From Panagrolaimus kolymaensis (lineage: Eukaryota > Nematoda > Chromadorea > Rhabditida > Panagrolaimidae), in contig JAJQJQ010000021.1 in the NCBI GenBank assembly GCA_028622995.1, forward strand, positions 372,001 through 436,000: a stretch of 64,000 nt of DNA, written 5' to 3'. The notes beneath the pieces were generated by a model. That model did not search any database. It saw only the letters and a program-made list of their open reading frames with translations, and was not told where the DNA came from. Of this stretch, positions 56,321-64,000 are shown one piece after another (position 1 is the stretch's first letter; the number at the start of each line of letters is the position of its first letter). The position numbers were made by a program, and so were the translations under genes.

Positions 56321-57851
56321 ATGACTGACAAACATGGACGTAAAGTTGTGGTTGTTGATAATGGTTCTGCTGTAAGTTTTTTTTCGCTTGTTATGAAATT
56401 TGTTATATGTATGATTTTTTAGTACATGAAAGCTGGATTCGCTGGTGAAAATATACCTTCATATATGTTTCCTACGGTTCTTGGAAGACCTATCGTTAGA
56501 AGTAATTCAAATGCTGGAATGTCAGGAAATGTAAATTCGTTGTATTCCTTTGATTGAGAAAATTGCTAACCATATATTTTTTAGTCTTTACTGGTTGGTG
56601 AAGAATGCTCAAATCTTGATGCAAAATTAGATATGAAGTTTCCAATTTATAATGGTGTCGTTCGAGACTGGGAAAGCATGGCTCATATATGGGATTACAC
56701 TTTCAGTCCTGAAAAACTTGATATTGATCCAAAAGTTTGTTGTTTATTCTCGTTTTTTGCATATGTTACTTTTTAATGGTTTAGAATTGCAAGATCTTGT
56801 TAACAGAACCTCCGCTCAATCCTGCATCAAATCGAAAGAAAATGTGTCAAGTAATGTTCGAACAATATGAATTCCATTCCGTTAACATCTCTGTTCAAGC
56901 TGTTCTTGCACTTTATGCTCAAGGTTTAATGACTGGAGTAGTTGTTGATATCGGTGATGGTGCAACACATGTGGTTCCAGTGTATGATGGTTATACAATA
57001 AAAAGTTGTATCCAAAAGCTTGAAGTTGGTGGAAGAGATATTACCAATTATTTAATGGAAGTAAGCACTTTACATTTTTGTTTATAACTTCAATAAAGCA
57101 CCTTTTCAGCTACTTTTGTATCGTGGCTATTCCTTCAACCGAACAGCTGATTTCTATGAAGTTCAAAAAATCAAAGAGAATTATTGTTATGTGGCTCTGA
57201 AACTTGAAGATGATCGAAAACTAGCTGAAGAAACAACATGCTTGAGTAAATACTTAAAAACTTCTGATGGCCGAAAAGTTCGTATTGCTGGTGAAAGATT
57301 TGAAGCTCCTGAAGTCCTCTTTCAACCACATTTAACTGATATTGAAAAACCTGGGTTGGGTGAAATGTTGTTCAATGTGATTCAATCTTGTGATATTGGT
57401 AAACTTTTCTCTTATTGACGGACGTAATCCATTGAAAATTTTCAGATGTGAGACTTGATCTTTACAAGCATATTGTTATTTCTGGTGGATCCACAATGTT
57501 TCCTGAATTTCCAAGTCGAGTTGAACGTGAATTGAAGCAACAGTATTTCAAAAAGGTACTCAAGAATGATAAAGATAAATTTCGAGTAAGTGCTTACCAT
57601 TCATCAAACTTTTTTACTTTCTTTATATTCAGAAGTTCAAAATCCATGTTGAAGCACCTATTCGTCGTAATCATTTAGTTTTCACCGGTGGAGTATTTTT
57701 GGCCGATCTTATGCGTGACAATGATTCTGTAAGTTTATTTTTTTATTTATTTACTTTGAATTAACTTTGCTTGTTTTTTTAGGACTTCTGGATTTCAAAA
57801 GCTGAATATGAAGAAAAAGGAATTGAACAATGTTTGGCTCGATTGGTATAA
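56321..57851 (+). CDS. ARP2-like actin-related protein, divergent copy 1
   Basis: Eight exons, 56321-56371, 56423-56530, 56585-56734, 56785-57060, 57110-57398, 57446-57585, 57633-57728 and 57783-57851, give 392 residues. The first seven exons have exactly the same lengths as those of the ARP2 gene downstream, so the two arose by tandem duplication. It aligns over the whole length but has drifted at nucleotide-contact loops: [13 protein letters not shown] for [13 protein letters not shown], and DIGDGATH for DSGDGVTH. Other actin-fold blocks persist ([26 protein letters not shown]). All introns are short (about 47-53 bp). The frame is intact, so it may be a functional specialised ARP2-like protein, perhaps tissue-restricted, with altered ATP handling; this is inference. 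Confidence 0.88.
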
Positions 57852-58567
57852 AATATGATCGATTTGCTAAAACTTATACCGATGAAATCAAATGCTTTAT
57901 TTATGTTTCATATGTCTGAATATCATTTCTTCATTGTTTGCCATTTTTGTTTGTTTGTTTCAAACGTGTATATTTAATTTTTCATGTATTATGTTTTATC
58001 ATTAATTTAAATTTTTGTTTGTTTGAAGAAAATAAACTTTTACCACACTTTTTGACTGATGTTTGATTTGGAAGATCCCTAAAGCCTTTAAGATCTTGAT
58101 TTAAGCTAGCTTTTGTATTTTTGTTATCTAACTATGTATGTACATAATAATATTGGCGAAATGAGGGTAGTTGCTAGGAAAAGTGGAAGACGAAGACACT
58201 TTTTTCTAAAAAAGTACTCGATTGAGCTGCAGCGATCATAATTACAGAGGATTAAGTGCAGTTTATTTTTCACTCACACAATTTTTTTGTTATTTCCACC
58301 ACTTTTATTGAATTCTTTAATTTATTTTAATCATAGATTCCAATACCCCAAAAACTTTCTAATTTGTTTCTTTTCCTTTGCTTGCGTTGAACGATGCTCA
58401 AAATAAATCGTTCGACGACAATGATTCACTCAAAAAATTTTTGTTGATCGTTTCGTATTTTCCTCTTTTGTTGCTGCTTAATCGGCGGCGGTTTTATTGA
58501 TCGATTTAATTTTTTTATGCTTATTTAAAAGTAAATAATTTTAGAAATAATAACACCAACAACAATA
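57852..58567. other. Intergenic region and promoter of ARP2 copy 2
   Basis: No coding sequence. TAATTTTAG at 58536-58544 lies 23 bp before the ATG and is a candidate trans-splice acceptor. A CG-containing patch (AATCGGCGGCGG near 58480) lies within 100 bp of the start. Confidence 0.4.
58031..58036 (+). terminator. Poly(A) signal of ARP2 copy 1
   Basis: AATAAA 180 bp after the stop. Confidence 0.35.
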
Positions 58568-61500
58568 ATGACAGATTCACATGGTCGCAAAGTTGTTGTT
58601 GTAGATAATGGAACGGGAGTATGTTCATCTTTTCTTTTGTTCGGGTTCTTTAATTTAGTTTTAGTATGTAAAATGCGGATTTGCTGGACAAAACTTTCCT
58701 TCCCATGTCTTTCCTTCCGCTGTTGGACGACCTATCGTTCGAGGTGATTCATCTGGAGGTATTCAAGGAAGAGTGAGTTTCATATATTCCTTTACCTAAA
58801 ATCATTTTTATTGATGCTAGTGTGTTTTAGTCACTCTTTGTTGGTGAAGATTGTACAAATCTTCGAGCTAAATTAGATGTAAATTATCCAATGGAAAATG
58901 GTATTGTTCGAAGTTGGGATGATATGTGTCATGTTTGGGATTATACTTTTGGTCCAGAAAAACTTGATATTAATCCTAGTGTAAGATTTTTTCTCCCAAA
59001 CAAAGAATATATATATAAAACTCTCTTTACTTATTTTAGGAATGTAAAATCCTTTTAACTGAACCTCCTATGAATCCTAAAGCTAAACGAGAAAAAATGT
59101 TTCAAACCATGTTTGAACAATATGGGTTTCATTCCATTAACATTGCCATTCAAGCTGTATTAACTCTATATGCTCAAGGTTTAATGACTGGCGTGGTTGT
59201 TGATAGCGGTGATGGAGTTACCCATATTTGTCCGGTTTATGAAGGATTTGTTATGCACAATTTAACTAAACGACTTGATATTGCTGGAAGGGATATTACT
59301 AATTATTTAATCAAGGTTAGCTTTTCTAAAAAATATTAAAACTTTTATCATCGCCTGCTTTTTTTTAGCTCCTTTTATTGCGAGGTTATGCCTTCAATCA
59401 TTCAGCTGATTTTCAAACGGTTCAAAAAATGAAAGAAAAATTTTGTTATGTCGCGTATGATCTTGAGCAAGAGAAAAAGCTTGCTGAAGAAACCACGTGC
59501 CTTAGTCGACTTTTTGAAACCGATGATGGTCGAACCATTCGAGTTGGTGGAGAACGTTTTGAAGCCCCTGAAGTTCTCTTTCAACCTCATTTAATTGATA
59601 TTGAAAAGCCTGGGTTAGGAGAAATGTTGTTCAATGTTATTCAATCCGCAGATATTGGTTAGTAACGAACTAATTTTTAGCTCTTTGTTTTATGACTAAA
59701 AATTTTTAGATGTGAGACTTGAACTTTATAAACATATTGTTATTTCTGGTGGTTCCACAATGTATCCAGGATTTCCAAGTCGACTTGAACGTGAATTAAA
59801 ACAAATGTATTTCCAAAAAGTTCTCAAAGGTGATAAAGATAATTATCGAGTGAGTTCCTTCTTCCCAAACTTTAATAGTAAAATAAAATCTTGCTAACCC
59901 AAAATAAAAAACTAGTAAATTACGGTCGTCGTCGCCGTTTTTAATTTCGAAACTAATTTTGTTGATCGAAATAATATTTTTGCAAAGTTGTTAGAAGTTA
60001 GAAAACAACTTTTTTTTCCTTCGTTGCTGCGGAACAGTTACATTAAAAACATTACTTTTTTTTAACGATGTTATTTTCCAACTTTTTTTTCTGTTTCCTC
60101 ATTACTCCTTTTTTCTGAGTCCAAAAAACAAAACCATTCAAATGCATTGCTAATCAACTAACTAACTTCTTTTTTCTTTTTTTCTGTCCCTTCCTTGCAC
60201 TTAGGCATCTTCCTTTTTTGCAATTATTTAATTTCGAAAGAAAATATGATTTTTAATTTTAAAAAAATTGAATTAAAAAAAACACGAATAACACGATTTA
60301 TATTTTTTTTTTTGCAAAACCATAACTTTTTTAATTTTAGTTTTATAGTTTGTTTTTGCTTTTTTTGGATCAAAGTGTTTTTGGGTTTTTAATTTTTTTT
60401 GAGACTAATGTAATTTTTCCTTTTTTTTATTTTACTGCTTTTCTTTTTGTTCTTCATCCGTTTAAAAAAAGTTAGTCAGCCAAATCATCCATCGACTGTA
60501 ACGAAAGAGGGAAAAAATAAATGAAGAACAAAGAAAGAAAAGACATGAAAACAGAGGTAATTAAAAAAAGGAAGAAGAAAAAGTTTTTTTTGGTTTATGA
60601 GCCATAATTTTATGATTTCTGGAAGAAAAAACAAATGAACAGAAAAAAGAACACAGCTGATTCTTGTTTTTGTTGTTCATTTTTTTAAATTAGGAATTCT
60701 GTTCTTTATTTTTGATGGGTTTTTTAAAGAAAAATTGCGTTTTAAAAAGACCCATTGAAAATGCGATATTTTTAATGAAAAAAAAATTAAAAAATGATTT
60801 CGTTTTGGTCACGTTCTTTCTTTCTTTTTTTGTAATGAAAAAAAGCATAAAAAACATAACAACAAAAAAAACAAGCAGATGATCGTTTTTTTTCTTTCTT
60901 GATTGCTCATTCTTAAAACATTCATGATTTTGGAATTTATTTTATGTATTTATTTATTATTTTTTTTATTAAACATCCGCAGGCTATGTTTTTTATTTTA
61001 TTTAAAAGAAAAATTGAATCAGCATTTTTTATATTTATGTTCTTTTTTTGTCGTTTTTTTAAAAACCATTCATCTTCTCGTGATTGAAATGTATGAATGA
61101 AACGAAAAAAGCCAAGCAAAAAAAAAATATTAGCAGCGCACAGAAGCAAAAAAATAGATAAATTTGATAATAAAAAAACTACTACCTTCTTCTTTTTTTT
61201 GATTTGACAGGTAGCAGCAATATTGAGATTGATAGGTACATAGATAGATAAATAAACATATGGTTGTAAATCATACATATATTTAGGAAGAAGCATGTTT
61301 ACTTACTTTGAGATGTCAAAAAATTAATTATGATCATCTTTAATTTTTCCAACAAAAAAAAAATGAAAGCTTTGCACACACACAAAAAAAATTTGGGGTT
61401 GATATGAAACTTTTGTGGACCATATTGTAGCAAAGAAAAAATATGCAAATTATATGAATTTTTTTTATGAATCTGAAATAATTAATTCGATCTTGTTTTT

Positions 61501-63275
61501 TTTCTAAAAGGGTAAAGTCTGAATTTTTATTTTTGGTAATGCTCTGTAACTTACATATCTTTTTTAAAGGGAATTTTAAAAGTTATTTAAATTTCGCTGA
61601 CTCAAAAAAAAGGAAGAAAAAGATTAAATTCCAGAAATATTTTTTGTTGTTCCTTATCACACACTTTTTGAGAGTTTAAACATAGTTTTTTTTCTTTTGC
61701 TTCTTATTTATTTTTTTGCATTCCATTCATTCTTGCTTCTCATGCTTTTTTTTGTTTGTTTGTTGATTCATGTGATAATTTATAGTTAAAGGCTAAAATA
61801 AAAATAAGGCACCTTTAAGTCTCTAAATTTTGGAAAGAAATAATGCAAACATACAAGAATGTTTGTTTCTTGTTGTTGCTTGCAATCAATCTTTTTTCTT
61901 GTCATATCACTTCTTTCTTTTTTTTCTTCCCTTTTTTCTACAATGATTTATGACCCTTCAAAGAATATTTTGTGATGACAAGTTTCTTGTCAAATTCTTT
62001 TTCGAGAAGAAAATTATAGGCAAATTATTTGATTTTTTTTTTGACTCAAGAAAGACAGTAAAAAAAATAAGTATCGAAGCAAAACGTTTACTCATACCCC
62101 AGAAAAAAAAGGAGGAAGGAGGAGAAGCAAAAAAATTAATGAATCTGTATTTTTTTGAAAAAAAAAATTCGTTGAGTTTTCTTTCAACAAACAAAAAAAG
62201 GTTAAACAAATCTCTTCCGGAAACGAAAACAAAAACTTTTGAACTTTTTTTTTGGTGTCGATAAAAAATGAGAAAAGGCAACAAAAAAATGTAATGGTTT
62301 TTTTTTCTTCGTATGGCTTTTGCCATTTATTATTTTATATTTTTTTGTATAAATTTTTAAAAAGCGAAACCAAACAAAGCGAACGACGACGACGAATAAA
62401 TTAAGAAAAAGAAAGAAAAAAAAGTGTGCAAAATGAGTTTTTCACAATTTTTTTGTTTGTTCGTTTGTTTGTGGAAAATTGGTTTTTAACTATGGCGCCG
62501 ATCATCAGAAGCAAACAACAACAACCAAGGAAATAAATTTATTTTGTAATGGAATTAAGAAGAAACAAAAAATGTTTTTTGGGATTGTGTACACAATATT
62601 TTTGCCAACCAAAAAAAAGTTTTTGTGGTTCTTTTTATTTTCAAAGGAAGGAGAGCAACGACGACGAAAACATAGGAAAAAAACTGTGAATAATTTTTCT
62701 TCTTCACTTTTTCGATAGAAAGTAAGAAAGCTTTAAAAATATTTATAAACAAAAAAATAAAATAGAAATGAAGATGAGCCCTTCTTCTTCTTCCGGAAAA
62801 AAATAAAAACAAGCAAAAGCAATAGTAAAAAATTTTTTGAAGGATTTTGATCCGAATTTTTGATAAGCATGCATGGTTGGTTGCTGGCCTGGTAGAAGCA
62901 GTCACCAAAAAGAGCCAAAAAAATGGAAAAGAAAATTAAATTTTTGCAAAGAAAAACTTTATTATTAAAAAAAATATTTTTTCAGAAGTTTAAAATCCGT
63001 ATTGAAGCCCCTCCACGCCGCCGACATTTAGTTTTCACGGGTGGCGCAGTTTTTGCTCATCTCATGCGTGACCGTGATTCGGTAAGGTTTAAAAAAAGTT
63101 TTTTTATGGTAACAAAATTTTTGTTTACCTAATTTTTTACCCTTGAAATTTTTTTTGTTGTTGAATTAATTTTATTTGCATTTATTTATTTATTTTGCAG
63201 GACTTTTGGATTTCTAAAGCTGAATATGAAGAAAAAGGCATTCAACATTGTATGGCTCGATTGGGATATCATTAA
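58568..63275 (+). CDS. ARP2: Actin-related protein 2 (Arp2/3 complex), conserved copy 2
   Basis: Eight exons, 58568-58618, 58665-58772, 58831-58980, 59040-59315, 59369-59657, 59710-59849, 62986-63081 and 63201-63275, give 394 residues, the usual ARP2 length. Diagnostic blocks are [133 protein letters not shown] and [17 protein letters not shown]. With ARP3, ARP2 forms the nucleus from which the Arp2/3 complex starts branched actin filaments; ATP-binding loops are intact. Introns are short except intron 6, 3136 bp, against 47 bp at the same place in copy 1. No CAGTT array is present in that intron. Confidence 0.95.
59850..62985 (+). other. 3.1-kb intron 6 of ARP2 copy 2
   Basis: Donor GTGAGT at 59850, acceptor TTTTTTCAG at 62985. 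Rich in T-runs and purine-runs; only one CAGTT (near 60035). Reading frames are Phe/Lys/Leu-rich noise. The large size could reflect regulatory sequence or an old insertion; no terminal repeats seen. Confidence 0.6.
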
Positions 63276-64000
63276 ATAATTAAAAAGTGGCTCGCTCATT
63301 ATTTTTTTAACTGCCTGCCCACATGATGATTGATTTTAAATATTCCTTCACAGCTTGCTGCTTATTTATTTTATAATTTTTTTAAATATCTTTTCTTCTT
63401 TTTTTGGTTATTTATTTATTTTTTATTTTAATTCTATCATTGTCGTCAAATCAAATCAATCCTTTTATTTTTTATTAAAAATTTTTCTTCGATTCTTTAA
63501 TGCATTTTTTTGAAGATATTTATTTTAAAATAACAAAAAAAATTTAAAACAAAACAAAAAATGCGAAAATTCTTTTTGTGATTTTCTTTTATGGTTTCAA
63601 CGGCCAAAAAAATAAAAGCTCCGCCCTTTTTTTTCTTCAAAAATAAGAAGCAAAAAAATGCGAAGAAATAAAACAGTGCCTCTCTATTTATTTTTTTTTC
63701 GGTGGTTCAAAAAAATATTCTTTGTTTGCTGCTACCATAAAATAAATAAAAGCCGCGACAACGAAAAGTTAGTTATGCCATGGCCTTTTTTTTAATTGGA
63801 AGTGGAGGTGGTGACTTTGAAAAAAAAATTTAAATAGCATCTTTCTTTTTTTCGTTTTTGTTTTGTTTGTTCGTTTATTTTTTCATTTAACGCTTCTTCT
63901 TTCTCTCATCAGAATTTTTGTTTTGTAAAAGTTTTTTTTTCTTCTGAATTTTTGTGGCCTTAATTCTTATTTATATTTTCCATTCTTTTTTTAAAATTTT
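63276..64000. other. 3' flank of ARP2 copy 2
   Basis: T-rich and A-rich sequence with no credible coding frame and no motif array. Confidence 0.5.

Noticed and set aside
1..64000. The exact Caenorhabditis 21U-RNA core CTGTTTC
   Set aside because: I noticed only isolated copies (for example near 40879 and 60089) and no clustering; the enriched core here is CAGTT, so the arrays are not classical Ruby-motif loci.

Overview
The window is a very AT-rich piece of a nematode nuclear genome. This rests on short introns with long T-runs before AG, genes beginning just after TTTTTAG or TTTCAG (candidate trans-splice sites), CPG4-like secreted proteins, an ShKT protein, and a disco/basonuclin zinc-finger gene. 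The intron style, multicopy genes and a GCTCCGCTCC-rich mobile element would fit a tylenchine such as a root-knot nematode, but this is a guess. About 14 protein-coding loci and fragments can be supported.

Layout. 345-4454 (+): 3' part of a Cys/Gln/Asn-rich protein of 11 exons, with a small hAT-type element in one intron. 6134-8622 (+): secreted Thr-rich protein with two ShKT domains. 11320-19375 (-): five-exon disco/basonuclin C2H2 transcription factor with very long introns. 20.1-30.8 kb: no gene seen. 31197-34024 (+): ABCB10-type mitochondrial ABC transporter. 36575-37588 and 43144-44742 (+): two intronless CPG4-like secreted proteins. 37949-39828 (-), 51069-52796 (+) and 53331-55033 (+): three DBR1 lariat-debranching enzyme genes, the last broken by a frameshift, plus a truncated fourth copy at 46.4-46.6 kb. 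45195-45904 (-): small membrane protein of unknown role. 46993-49221 (-): SRPK-like kinase. 50284-50666 (-): CPG4 fragment. 55503-55958 (-): small multi-TM protein. 56321-57851 and 58568-63275 (+): tandem ARP2 genes, the second conserved and the first divergent.

The most unusual feature is not a gene. Roughly the first 31 kb is packed, in introns and intergenic DNA but almost never in exons, with a short motif CAGTT followed by T/A, repeated about every 35-100 bp. All copies in a domain face the same way: + strand in 1-4.5 kb, - strand in 6.4-19.6 kb, + strand again in 20.1-30.7 kb, then a sparse + domain at 40.1-41.9 kb. Each motif is followed by an A/T-homopolymer stretch and then 15-30 nt of mixed sequence before the next motif. 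This resembles arrays of motif-driven small-RNA units such as the Ruby-motif 21U-RNA (piRNA) loci of Caenorhabditis, with C-A-G-T-T-T in place of C-T-G-T-T-T-C. That reading is inference. If the organism belongs to a nematode clade reported to lack piRNAs it would be more surprising still.

The right half shows recent gene-family churn: DBR1, CPG4 and ARP2 duplicates, partial copies, GC-AG introns and a minisatellite, without dense motif arrays.
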